Source: Acidiferrobacter sp. (GTDB lineage Bacteria > Pseudomonadota > Gammaproteobacteria > Acidiferrobacterales > Acidiferrobacteraceae). From it: DNA of 7,788 nucleotides. The notes beneath the pieces are model-generated. The model was not told the origin of the DNA. It made no database searches and saw nothing but the letters and a program-made list of their open reading frames with translations. The stretch lies in the NCBI GenBank assembly GCA_027335965.1, contig DAHWGZ010000072.1, positions 1 to 7,788 of the forward strand, given 5' to 3'. Made by a program: the position numbers and the translations under genes. The stretch's first letter is position 1; every line of letters begins with the position of its first letter. Shown one piece after another: positions 1-6,578 of this stretch.

Positions 1-1
1 G

Positions 2-352
2 ACGCGCGCCGGGGGTGATGTCGCCGCGCGCGTCGCGGTGCGCTTCGATGAGATCTATGAGTCCTTGCGGCTTATCCGCGCGATCCTCGCCGCGCTTCCG
101 GGCGGCCCGGCGCGCGTGCCCTGCGGCCCGCCGCGGGGCGTATTGGGGCTCGGCGCCGTGGAGGGTTGGCGCGGGCCGATCCTGGCCGCGGTGATGCGCG
201 CGCCGGGCCTTGGGAGCCACCATGTCCATATCCATGACCCCTCCTGGCAGAACTGGCCGCTCCTTGAGCACGTGGCGCCAGGCGAACTCGTCCCGGATTT
301 CCCGCTCATCAACAAATCCTTCAATCTCGCCTATAGCGGCCACGACCTCTAA
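2..352 (+). CDS. Hydrogenase-4/complex-I-like large subunit, C-terminal part (Ehr type)
   Basis: This is the last 116 residues of a protein that starts upstream of the window; the frame is open from base 2 and stops at TAA 350-352. The C-terminal sequence, ending in NKSFNLAYSGHDL, together with the NuoB/HyfI-like gene 5 bases downstream, identifies it as the HyfG/HycE/NuoD-type large subunit of a membrane-bound hydrogenase-4-like complex. In true group 4 [NiFe]-hydrogenases the C-terminus carries a DPCxxC motif that ligates nickel and iron. No cysteine is present in the last 70 or so residues here, and the one cysteine in the fragment (in the stretch RVPCGPP) is not in a CxxC. This is typical of energy-converting hydrogenase-related (Ehr) complexes, which keep the complex-I architecture but cannot bind the NiFe site. 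The N-terminal CxxC cannot be examined. The family call is firm. The function, presumably redox- or ion-coupled at the inner membrane, is unknown. Confidence 0.82.
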   Translation, partial: TRAGGDVAARVAVRFDEIYESLRLIRAILAALPGGPARVPCGPPRGVLGLGAVEGWRGPILAAVMRAPGLGSHHVHIHDPSWQNWPLLEHVAPGELVPDFPLINKSFNLAYSGHDL

Positions 353-357
353 TCGCC

Positions 358-861
358 ATGCACAAACTGCTACGCCAAATCCTGAAAACCGGCATCCTTC
401 CCCGCTGGCCCAGCGCTCGCCCGAGGCCGCGGTGCGGCGCGCGGACAACCCCGGCGTCATTGGTGACCGAGCTCGGGCGCTCGCTTGCCGTGCGCCATGT
501 CGATAGCGGTTCGTGCAATGGCTGCGAGCTCGAGATCCAGGCCCTCGGCAACGCGGTCTATAATCTCGCGGGTATCGGGGTGCGCCTGGTGGCAAGCCCG
601 CGCCATGCCGATATCCTGCTGGCCACGGGCCCGGTTACGCGCGCCATGGCCGATCCCTTGCGTATCGCTTATGACGCCATACCCGATCCCAAGCGCGTCG
701 TCGCCTTAGGGGATTGCGCATGCGGGTGCGGGGTCTACACCGCCAATTACGCGACCGTGGGCGCGGTGGACCGCGTGCTTCCCGTGGATCTCATGATCCC
801 CGGCTGCCCGCCGCCCCCGGAGACCATCTACGAGGCCTTTGCCGCGCTGATGCGCCCTTAG
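358..861 (+). CDS. hyfI: HyfI/HycG/NuoB-like [4Fe-4S] small subunit of hydrogenase-4-like complex
   Basis: A 167-residue protein of the 20-kDa NuoB/HyfI family, the subunit that holds the terminal [4Fe-4S] cluster (N2-type) next to the large subunit in complex I and group 4 hydrogenases. The cluster ligands are visible: C53 and C56 in DSGSCNGCELE, C120 in GDC and C150 in IPGCPPPPE. The SGSCNGCELE spacing is the HycG/HyfI form, not the tandem CC of true NuoB. Conserved blocks LVASPRHADILLATGPVTR and PDPKRVVALGD are also present. Residues 15-37 are a proline/arginine-rich insert before the conserved core. The ATG lies 5 bases after the stop of the large-subunit gene with no clear Shine-Dalgarno, so translation is probably coupled. 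The start MHKLLRQILKTGI matches the usual N-terminus of the family. It is likely the last gene of its operon, because the next gene is convergent. Confidence 0.9.
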   Translation: MHKLLRQILKTGILPRWPSARPRPRCGARTTPASLVTELGRSLAVRHVDSGSCNGCELEIQALGNAVYNLAGIGVRLVASPRHADILLATGPVTRAMADPLRIAYDAIPDPKRVVALGDCACGCGVYTANYATVGAVDRVLPVDLMIPGCPPPPETIYEAFAALMRP

Positions 862-865
862 CGCT

Positions 866-903
866 GGCAGGGGATCGTGACGTTGTCCGGCAAGGTCCCT
901 GCC
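866..903. terminator. Hairpin between convergent genes
   Basis: GGCAGGG at 866-872 pairs exactly with CCCTGCC at 897-903, with one more G-U pair inside. It sits 5 bases after the hydrogenase small-subunit stop and 50 bases beyond the stop of the convergent GGDEF-EAL gene. The loop is long (22-24 bases) and no run of T follows on either strand. It could reduce read-through in both directions, but it is not a canonical intrinsic terminator. Confidence 0.35.
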
Positions 904-952
904 CAAACGCCATCGCGCCACCGGCCACCGCTTGCCGGCGTTGGCGGGCCCC

Positions 953-2251
953 TTAGCCCGTTTCGCGCGTATCCTCGAAGCGCGGCGCAGCGAAGTACTG
1001 GCCCTGCGCCCAGTCGATGCCGATGGCCGCCAGGGCGTCGGCGCAGTCCTCGTCCTCGACTCCCTCGGCGATGGTGCGAAATCCGAGGTCGCCCGCGAGG
1101 TCCTGGAGTCCGCGGAGGATGCGCCGCCCCTGCGCGGTCTGGACCCGGTTCACGAGTCCGCGATCGAGCTTGACGAAGGCAAATGGCAGTTCGGTGAGGT
1201 AGCGAAAAGACGAGTAGCCGCTGCCAAAGTCATCCAGGGCAAGCCGGATGCCGAAGGCGAGAAACGGGGCCAGCGTCCGGCGCACGGCATCGAAATCACC
1301 CAGGAACTGCCGTTCCGTGATCTCGATGACCAAGGGCTTCTCGGTGTCGGTGTTCGTGCAGCACGGCATCGTCGTGCGCGTGATGCGGTCGAGAAGATCC
1401 TGCACCCGTTCCGCGTGGTGTAAAAGATCGGTGGAGACATTCACGAAATAGGCAATGCGCGGGTGCCTGGCCTTGCGCTCGGCCGCGCAGTGCTCGATGA
1501 CCTGCCCGATCATGTCGTGATCGAGCCTGTGGAGCCACTGAAAGCGGTCGGCCGCCTCGATGAAGTGTTCGGCCTCCAGCACGCCCTCCGGCGTGATGAT
1601 GCGCGCGAGGGCCTCCTTGGCCATGATGTGTCCGTCGTTCAAGGCCACGATCGGCTGGTAGGCTGGCCGCACCTGCCCCGACGCGAGCGCCGCCTCGAGT
1701 TGCTGGGCCGTGGCAAACAGGCTGCGGCCCCGGTCGCTCGCCCGCGCCACGCGGTTGCGCCCATCGCGCTTGGCCTCATAGAGCCCCATATCGGCATGGT
1801 TCAACAATTCCTCCAGATTGCTGCCGTCCGTGGGGAAGCAGGCAAGCCCCAGGCTCACCGTGGCGCGCGCCGTGCGCACGATTCCGGCGGGGAAGGTGTG
1901 GTCCATGATGCGCACGCGCAGGTCCTCGGCCACACGGTTGCCCGCGGCGCAATCGGTCCCCGGCAACAGACACAGGAACTCTTCCCCACCCCATCGTCCG
2001 ACCCGGTCTGCCGGACGCAACATTTCTTGAAGGACTTTCCCGACGTCCCGGATCACGTTGTCGCCCACCACGTGGCCGTAACCATCATTGATGAGCTTGA
2101 ATCGGTCGATATCGAGCAGCAGCAGGCAGTAGGGCTGTTGCTGGCGTTGGGCCTTGGCATGGTGGCGTTCCAGCGCCGCCTGCATGGCCCCGCGGTTCAA
2201 AAGCCCGGTCAGACAATCTTGGGTGGCGAGCGTATTGAGGCGTTCGCGCAA
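953..2251 (-). CDS. GGDEF-EAL c-di-GMP synthase/phosphodiesterase (C-terminal part of an interrupted GAF-GGDEF-EAL protein)
   Basis: A 432-residue reading frame with a diguanylate cyclase domain (about residues 1-170) followed by an EAL phosphodiesterase domain (about 185-425). Cyclase features: DIDRFKLINDGYGH for metal and nucleotide binding, the active-site GGEEF at 88-92, and an RxxD inhibitory site (R79-D82) exactly five residues before it, so product inhibition should be possible. Phosphodiesterase features: EALAR at 213-217, N271, E310 in EITE, DDFGSGYS from 340, K361, E396 in AEGVE and Q416. All expected metal and substrate ligands appear present, so both activities are possible. The only start near the domain edge is TTG at 2251-2249 with a poor Shine-Dalgarno. 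It lies in the same frame as the upstream GAF ORF, two codons after that ORF's amber stop. The coiled linker into the GGDEF domain (AVLRERLNTLATQD) is continuous across the stop, so this was probably once one protein. It may be translated by reinitiation, by amber read-through, or not at all. Confidence 0.88.
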   Translation of the reverse strand: MRERLNTLATQDCLTGLLNRGAMQAALERHHAKAQRQQQPYCLLLLDIDRFKLINDGYGHVVGDNVIRDVGKVLQEMLRPADRVGRWGGEEFLCLLPGTDCAAGNRVAEDLRVRIMDHTFPAGIVRTARATVSLGLACFPTDGSNLEELLNHADMGLYEAKRDGRNRVARASDRGRSLFATAQQLEAALASGQVRPAYQPIVALNDGHIMAKEALARIITPEGVLEAEHFIEAADRFQWLHRLDHDMIGQVIEHCAAERKARHPRIAYFVNVSTDLLHHAERVQDLLDRITRTTMPCCTNTDTEKPLVIEITERQFLGDFDAVRRTLAPFLAFGIRLALDDFGSGYSSFRYLTELPFAFVKLDRGLVNRVQTAQGRRILRGLQDLAGDLGFRTIAEGVEDEDCADALAAIGIDWAQGQYFAAPRFEDTRETG

Positions 2252-2257
2252 GACCGC

Positions 2258-2260
2258 CTA
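2258..2260 (-). other. In-frame amber codon splitting a GAF-GGDEF-EAL reading frame
   Basis: On the minus strand the codons read GTG GCA TTG ACC TAG GCG GTC TTG CGC. The frame before the TAG (GAF domain) and after it (GGDEF-EAL) is identical, with no insertion or deletion. A single C-to-T, G-to-T or A-to-T change in a sense codon (for example CAG, GAG or AAG) would create it. The flanking linker residues look normal for a GAF-to-GGDEF junction. Confidence 0.85.
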
Positions 2261-2800
2261 GGTCAATGCCACCTGCGCCAAATGTTGAAATGCGACGAAG
2301 GGATTCAGACCAAGGCGCGTGAAATAATCCGCCTGATCGGCATAGATCGCCACGAGCCCCCGCTGATTGTCATCCGCCTCGCCGAACGGAAAACTCGCGC
2401 TCACCTCCAGGCCATGACGCAAGGCCTCGGCGCGCCAAGGCGCGAAGGTGGGGTCCGATCGGACGGTGGCTATGATGGGGCGCCCGCTCGCCAATGCCCT
2501 AAGGCCTGGACTTAAAGAGCGCGTGGCCTCGTCTGCCCCCAATACCAGGGCCCGGGCGTACTCGTGGGCGGGGCCCACGACGTAGGCTGGGCGGATGATC
2601 GTGGCTTCCGGGGTGCCAAGCCACATCCATGCGAGCCGAATGTGGCGCGAGGCCGCCACCAGGGCCTCGCAGAATGGCCGCAGGATACCCTCGGCATCCT
2701 GTCCCTGGGCGAGATGCGCCGCGGCCTGCAGCAAGGCTGCGGTCAAGGCCTCGCGTTCGGCCTGCACAGCGGCATCAGCCAGTGGATTGGCAACGGTCAA
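2258..2800 (-). CDS. GAF sensor domain ORF (N-terminal part of the interrupted GAF-GGDEF-EAL protein)
   Basis: A 180-residue frame that looks like a single GAF sensory domain (about residues 15-178). It has an initial helix (AEREALTAALLQAAAHL), the RLAWMWLGTPE strand region, the ALASGRPIIATVRSDPTFAPW segment, and an FPFGEADDNQRGLVAIYADQ strand near the end, typical of GAF domains in front of GGDEF modules. The ligand is unknown; no heme- or bilin-binding cysteine/histidine signature is evident. It starts at TTG 2800-2798, the only start available because an in-frame TGA lies just upstream (2818-2816). A GGGAG Shine-Dalgarno is placed six bases before it. It ends in TAG, and the same frame continues after two codons into the GGDEF-EAL ORF. 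Alone it would be a regulatory domain without output. The TTG overlaps the stop of the small upstream ORF as TTGA. A TACAAT hexamer at 2844-2839 could be a -10, but no good -35 goes with it. Confidence 0.8.
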   Translation of the reverse strand: MTVANPLADAAVQAEREALTAALLQAAAHLAQGQDAEGILRPFCEALVAASRHIRLAWMWLGTPEATIIRPAYVVGPAHEYARALVLGADEATRSLSPGLRALASGRPIIATVRSDPTFAPWRAEALRHGLEVSASFPFGEADDNQRGLVAIYADQADYFTRLGLNPFVAFQHLAQVALT

Positions 2801-3261
2801 GGGGGACTCCCGGAATCAAAAATCGCGCTACGCTTCCAATTGTAGACGGGATTGTCCGGAATTGCTCGGTGCGACGATTCGGGAAATGGTTGTCGGTACC
2901 AGTCCCGACAGGCCCTTGAAGGGACGCGGCCTGCGTTCGCCGCCACGCCGGCGGCGGGCCTCTCTTCGACCCCTCTCTCCTCGTCGCCGGGGATTTCCTC
3001 GCGCGCCGGGGGCGCGGCGCAGGTGGCCGCAAAGCGGCGATGCGCGGCGACAAGGATCGATGCCTCCTCGAGCGGCGCGCGGCGCAAACCGCTGCGGGTG
3101 AAGGCGTCGTTCAAGCCGGCGGGGAATCCTGCATGAATGAGTCGCCGGCGCCTGGGCTCGATGGCTTCCCGGCGGCCGCGTCCGACATCGGGCACGTGGG
3201 TCCGGCGAAACTTCGGCTGAAAGCCCGCATCATCCAAGGCCGCGCGCACCGCCACCACCAT
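2797..3261 (-). CDS. Small basic hypothetical protein, uncertain
   Basis: A 154-residue frame starting MVVAVRAALDDAGFQPKFR. I do not recognise the family. In its favour: a good Shine-Dalgarno (GGAAGGAA) nine bases before the ATG at 3261; GC-rich third positions over the first 100 or so codons; and a stop (TGA 2799-2797) that overlaps the TTG of the GAF ORF by four bases, as in coupled operon genes. Against it: the middle is rich in R, E, A and P with no clear fold; codon use becomes less host-like over the last 40 codons; and antisense frames are also open. The frame also extends upstream to an ATG at 3297, which lacks as good a ribosome site. There is no signal peptide or membrane segment. 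If it is real, it would be cotranscribed with the c-di-GMP module; otherwise 2801-3384 is a long untranslated spacer. Confidence 0.35.
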   Translation of the reverse strand: MVVAVRAALDDAGFQPKFRRTHVPDVGRGRREAIEPRRRRLIHAGFPAGLNDAFTRSGLRRAPLEEASILVAAHRRFAATCAAPPAREEIPGDEERGVEERPAAGVAANAGRVPSRACRDWYRQPFPESSHRAIPDNPVYNWKRSAIFDSGSPP

Positions 3262-3384
3262 CGACTGTCGTTCCTTCCGGATACCATGGGGACGCAATAG
3301 GTTGCGCCTCGAACGGGTGGATCACAAGAGGCGTTGGATCCGGGGCGATTGCCGGTGGGAATCGATAATAAGCGAATGGTAAAC

Positions 3385-3414
3385 GGCTTCGATGTGGCAT
3401 GGATGATCGAAGCC
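3385..3414 (-). terminator. Hairpin downstream of mrdA
   Basis: A perfect 9-bp inverted repeat, GGCTTCGAT at 3385-3393 and ATCGAAGCC at 3406-3414, with a 12-base loop. On the minus strand it begins 38 bases after the PBP2 stop codon and is followed by GTTTACCATT, a weak T-containing tail. It is a reasonable candidate for termination of mrdA, though the tail is poor. Confidence 0.5.
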
Positions 3415-3452
3415 CGCTCACCATGGGGCGGCTCACAAGCGGTCTGGTCTTC

Positions 3453-5414
3453 TCAGCCGGCCTGATCCTTCGACATCGATGGCGCCCGGCGCGTGCGCGC
3501 CTCGAGCATCAGCGCGCGCGCATTCAGGCGCCGCTCCTTGGCAAAGCGCGCCACCAGGGTTTTTGGGGCATGGCGGACATGCACATGCCCCAACAGGTCC
3601 AGATTGATGAGCGCTCGGGCGATCTTTGTGGGAATCGCCGAATGCAGCCCGAATCCGGCATGCTCGAGCACCACCGCCACCACGATGCGCGGGTCCGGGA
3701 CCGGGGCCATGGCGGTAAAGAGCGCGTCCGAATGGAGTCGCGGGCCTTTATACTTGCCCTTTGCCGGCGCGCTCCAGAGCTGTGCCGTTCCCGTCTTTCC
3801 GGCCACGGCATAGGGTAGCCGATGGGCGATGATGTGCGCCGTTCCCAGGGATCCGGAGATGACGTGTGTCAGGTCATCCACAAGCAAGGTGTCGCTACCC
3901 GGGCGATGATGGGGGATCGCGGGATCGGCGTGCGGCTTCACGTAATGGACCGCCTTGGTGAGCGGGTTCTGCACGGCCCTCACCACGTACGGGCGCATGC
4001 GCACTCCATGATGGGCGAGCGTCGCCATGGCATTCGCCAACTGCAGGGGCGTCACCAGCAGCGGCCCTTGTCCGATGCCGGTGATGATGGTCTCGCCCTC
4101 GTACCAGGGCGAGTCGTGGGCCTTAATCCACTGCGGCGTCGGTACGGTCCCTGCCGACTCCCCGGGGAGGTCGATGCCGGTGGCGTGCCCGAATCCGAAA
4201 TCCTCGAGATAGCGCGCCATGCGGATGATGCCCATGCGGTAGGCCAGCTTGTAGAAATAGACGTCCGAGGATTCCTCGAGGGCCTTTTCAAGCCCGATGC
4301 GCCCCATGCCCCACGGCAACCAGTCATGAAAAATGTGATTGTTGCCGGGGATGTGCCAGGTTCCCCGGCACAAGACCCGCCGACGGGGGTGAAACCAATG
4401 GGTCTGGAGCGCGGCGTAGGCGTAGAACGGCTTGATCGAGGAGCCTGGCGGGTAGAGACCGTTCAGGGCGCGATTGTCCAGGGGGCCGCGCGGATTGCCC
4501 GCGAGTTTGGCATAACGGCGCCGGCTGATCCCCAGCACGAAGGGATTCGGGTTGTAGGTGGGGCTGCTCACGAGCGCGAGCACCGCCCCGGTGCGCGGAT
4601 TCAAGGCCACGGCGGCCCCCCGGCGCCCCTTGAACATCTGCTCGGCAACCGCCTGCATCTGAGCGCTGATGGTCAGGTAGAGGTTGTCGCCGGGGCGCCC
4701 CGGCACGCGCTTTAGGACCCGGACCTCGCGTCCGCGGGCGTTCTCCTCGACGTCCTTGAAGCCCATGCGCCCCATGAGATCGCGCTGGTACAGGTGCTCG
4801 ATGCCGGTCTGTCCGATGTCTTGAAAGCCCGCGTCCCGCCGGACATGGTGTGCCGCCTCCGCCGTGGTGATCGGGCCCACGTATCCGACCACCGGGTCCG
4901 CCAGCCCGTCCAGGGGATAATTGCGGCGCAATTGCGCCTGCAGGCGCACGCCCGGCAATTGCGGCAGGTGCGCCGCCAGGCGCGCGGTCTCGACGCTCGT
5001 CAGATTGCGGCGCAGCGGCAGAAAATCAGCCGAATCGTGCGTCTGGACCGCGTGTCGAAAGCGCTGGAGGTCTCGGTTGCTAAAGCCGATGAGGCCCTTG
5101 AGGCGAGCCAGCAGTTGTGTGAGATGGGGAACGGCGCGCGGCGCGATCGATACGGTGTAGGCGGGGAAGTTGCCGGCGAGGACCACGCCATGGCGATCCA
5201 GAATTAGGCCCCGCGCCGGTGGCAGGGGTAGTGGCCGCGACAGATTGTCGCGGGCGAGCGCCGCGTAATGGGCGTGCCGTCCGATCTGGATGTAGGCCAG
5301 GCGCCCCACGAGGGCCAGCAGCAGCACGAGCGCCACCCCCACGGCGACGCGTATGCGTGTCGCAAAGAGCCGCCGCTCATCGCTTTCTTGGGACAAAAAG
5401 GCCTTCGGGTTCAC
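3453..5414 (-). CDS. mrdA: Peptidoglycan transpeptidase PBP2 (elongation class B PBP)
   Basis: A 653-residue class B penicillin-binding protein that cross-links peptidoglycan during lateral wall growth as partner of RodA, MreC and MreD; it is anchored in the inner membrane with its catalytic part in the periplasm. Seen: a short cytoplasmic N-terminus, one membrane helix (about residues 23-46), the pedestal/dimerisation start RGLILDRHGVVLAGN (68-82) and the transpeptidase domain from about 265. The three active-site motifs are intact: S325-S-I-K328 in YPPGSSIKPF, SSD at 382-384 (the PBP2-type SxD in place of SxN), and K540-T-G542. Motif positions are within a few residues of those of E. coli PBP2, and the RGLILDR and SSD motifs separate it from FtsI. 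The start is GTG, just after an in-frame TGA, with only a weak Shine-Dalgarno (GAAG). The C-terminal 40 residues are basic and probably disordered. Unusually, no rodA follows and no mreBCD precedes it; the upstream neighbour is divergent and the gene is followed by a hairpin, so it appears monocistronic. Confidence 0.95.
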   Translation of the reverse strand: MNPKAFLSQESDERRLFATRIRVAVGVALVLLLALVGRLAYIQIGRHAHYAALARDNLSRPLPLPPARGLILDRHGVVLAGNFPAYTVSIAPRAVPHLTQLLARLKGLIGFSNRDLQRFRHAVQTHDSADFLPLRRNLTSVETARLAAHLPQLPGVRLQAQLRRNYPLDGLADPVVGYVGPITTAEAAHHVRRDAGFQDIGQTGIEHLYQRDLMGRMGFKDVEENARGREVRVLKRVPGRPGDNLYLTISAQMQAVAEQMFKGRRGAAVALNPRTGAVLALVSSPTYNPNPFVLGISRRRYAKLAGNPRGPLDNRALNGLYPPGSSIKPFYAYAALQTHWFHPRRRVLCRGTWHIPGNNHIFHDWLPWGMGRIGLEKALEESSDVYFYKLAYRMGIIRMARYLEDFGFGHATGIDLPGESAGTVPTPQWIKAHDSPWYEGETIITGIGQGPLLVTPLQLANAMATLAHHGVRMRPYVVRAVQNPLTKAVHYVKPHADPAIPHHRPGSDTLLVDDLTHVISGSLGTAHIIAHRLPYAVAGKTGTAQLWSAPAKGKYKGPRLHSDALFTAMAPVPDPRIVVAVVLEHAGFGLHSAIPTKIARALINLDLLGHVHVRHAPKTLVARFAKERRLNARALMLEARTRRAPSMSKDQAG

Positions 5415-5545
5415 GGACTTCGTTCAGACAACCGCCAGGGCACACGCAGGGAAGCGTATCATGCATGCGCGGCGTGTACCACGTCGCGCGGGATCCAAGA
5501 CAGGTCTCCGCGCGATGATCGTTGGATAATACGCGCCGTTTTACC

Positions 5546-5575
5546 TTGCGACAGGTCATGGGACTTGCCGATAAT
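5546..5575 (+). promoter_or_regulatory. Candidate sigma70-type promoter for the DsbG-like gene
   Basis: TTGCGA (5546-5551) and GATAAT (5570-5575) are separated by 18 bases. They match 4/6 and 5/6 of the consensus hexamers. Transcription would start near 5582, giving a leader of about 120 bases before the ATG at 5705. The spacer between the divergent mrdA start (5414) and this gene is 290 bases; I see no equally good promoter for mrdA on the other strand. A second GATAAT at 5525-5530 has no matching -35. Confidence 0.45.
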
Positions 5576-5690
5576 AAAGAGATGGCGGCGCCAGCGGCGT
5601 TCCCCTTAAAGAAGATGCTCCCGATCCAGGAAGCCGCGCCTATGCGGACGCCCGGCTGGGCGCATGAGCCGCGTATCCGTCTTTTCGCAC

Positions 5691-5695
5691 GGAGG
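5691..5695 (+). promoter_or_regulatory. Ribosome binding site fixing the DsbG-like start
   Basis: GGAGG lies nine bases before the ATG at 5705. This decides the start against the longer open frame from a TTG at 5522, which would place some 60 residues in front of a clear signal peptide. Confidence 0.8.
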
Positions 5696-5704
5696 ATTGA
5701 ATCG

Positions 5705-6328
5705 ATGTCAGGACAGCAGTCGCGGACGCACCACTTCCGCCCCAGGAGCCGGCGCACAGAGGCGCTGGCGGGGCTTGCGCTGGTCGCGCTCCTCATCACC
5801 AACGCGCATGCGCGCGGCATGGGTTGGCAACGCAGCGGGACGCTACTCTATCAGCACATAAGTGGGCTCCATTGGGTCGCGGCCGGTCACGGGCCCAAGG
5901 TGCTCTACGACTTCATCGACCCCAATTCGCGCCCCAACCACGCGCTCTTCGAGCAGCTCGCGCCACTCATTAGACGCGATCAGCTGACGGTTCGCCAGAT
6001 CCTTGTCGCCTACCTGTCGCCCACGAGCACCGGCAAGGCGGCCGCCATCCTGCAATCGGGGCAACCCATGCAGGTGCTCGGCGAAGGCGAGGCACGTTTC
6101 GCGCACGCGACCGGCGCCGGCATCACGCCCGTACCCGCGCAACCGCAGACCCAGCGCATTCTGCGCCAGGACTTCCAGGCCTTGACCGCGGTCGAGGGGA
6201 ATCCGTGGATGCGTTTTGCACCGATCCTGATCTATCGGGCCAAGGACGGCCGCGTCCACGTCTTCCAGAGGCGCCTGACGAACGCGCGCCTTGCGACGAT
6301 CATCGCCTCGGTGGGCGGAGGGTCCTGA
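5705..6328 (+). CDS. Exported DsbG-like thioredoxin-fold protein lacking the CxxC redox motif
   Basis: A 207-residue protein with a Sec signal peptide: basic N-terminus (RPRSRR, 12-17), hydrophobic stretch ALAGLALVALLI (20-31) and probable cleavage after AHA at residue 36, so it should be periplasmic. The body resembles the DsbC/DsbG thioredoxin fold: KVLYDFIDPN (65-74), the VAYLSPTSTGKAAAIL segment (101-116) that matches the DsbG helical insert, and a cis-proline loop at A172-P173. Where DsbG homologues have N-C-P-Y-C-H, this protein has N-S75-R-P-N78-H, and the mature chain contains no cysteine at all. It therefore cannot exchange disulfides. The usual N-terminal dimerisation domain is also reduced to about 25 residues, so it is probably a monomer. 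The frame, ribosome site and signal peptide are intact, so it does not look like a decayed gene; a binding or chaperone role is possible. It is transcribed divergently from mrdA. The fold assignment is fairly sure; the function is unknown. Confidence 0.78.
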   Translation: MSGQQSRTHHFRPRSRRTEALAGLALVALLITNAHARGMGWQRSGTLLYQHISGLHWVAAGHGPKVLYDFIDPNSRPNHALFEQLAPLIRRDQLTVRQILVAYLSPTSTGKAAAILQSGQPMQVLGEGEARFAHATGAGITPVPAQPQTQRILRQDFQALTAVEGNPWMRFAPILIYRAKDGRVHVFQRRLTNARLATIIASVGGGS

Positions 6329-6344
6329 GCGCGATTATGCGTGG

Positions 6345-6361
6345 CGGGGCCAGAGGCCCCG
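6345..6361 (+). terminator. Short GC hairpin after the DsbG-like gene
   Basis: CGGGGCC and GGCCCCG form a perfect 7-bp stem with a three-base loop (AGA), starting 17 bases after the stop codon. No T-run follows (GTCCCAATCC), so intrinsic termination is doubtful, though a stable stem here could protect the 3' end. The rest of 6362-6578 holds no gene I can support; short open frames on both strands lack ribosome sites and recognisable content. Confidence 0.4.
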
Positions 6362-6578
6362 GTCCCAATCCCGGACAGCGTCCTAGGCCACCTATCATAA
6401 GAGTTGGCTCATGATGCCGTGGGAGCCGTTGCACCTTGGGGGGCTTGACCAGACCGGGGGCTATCCAAGGCGTGCGCAGCACGTGCTGGCAGGTAAACAT
6501 GAGGCCGTGCAAATCGTGCTTGACGGAGCTCCAGGAGTGCGACTCGAGGTGGTGAGGCTACATTTTAAGGCCTGGAGA

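Noticed and set aside
932..1423. 163-codon + strand open frame
   Set aside because: Antisense to the EAL domain; no independent evidence.
1463..2515. 350-codon + strand open frame
   Set aside because: It is antisense to the GGDEF-EAL and GAF frames, whose motifs are unmistakable, and it crosses both. Its histidine/arginine/glutamine-rich content is what a GC-rich antisense frame gives.
2891..2924. Small inverted repeats TGTCGG/CCGACA and GTCCC/GGGAC
   Set aside because: Stems of five or six pairs are expected by chance at this GC content, and they sit in a region without a defined role.
3822..4715. 297-codon + strand open frame
   Set aside because: Antisense to the transpeptidase domain of PBP2; no recognisable domain and no ribosome site.
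5522..5704. N-terminal extension of the DsbG-like protein from a TTG
   Set aside because: It would bury the signal peptide, lacks a ribosome site, overlaps the candidate promoter, and the ATG at 5705 has an ideal GGAGG.
5377..5820. 147-codon minus-strand frame over the divergent spacer
   Set aside because: It overlaps the start regions of two well-supported genes and has serine/arginine-rich shadow composition.
6408..6427. Short inverted repeat around GGCTC/GAGCC
   Set aside because: Only five pairs with a long loop; not distinguishable from background.
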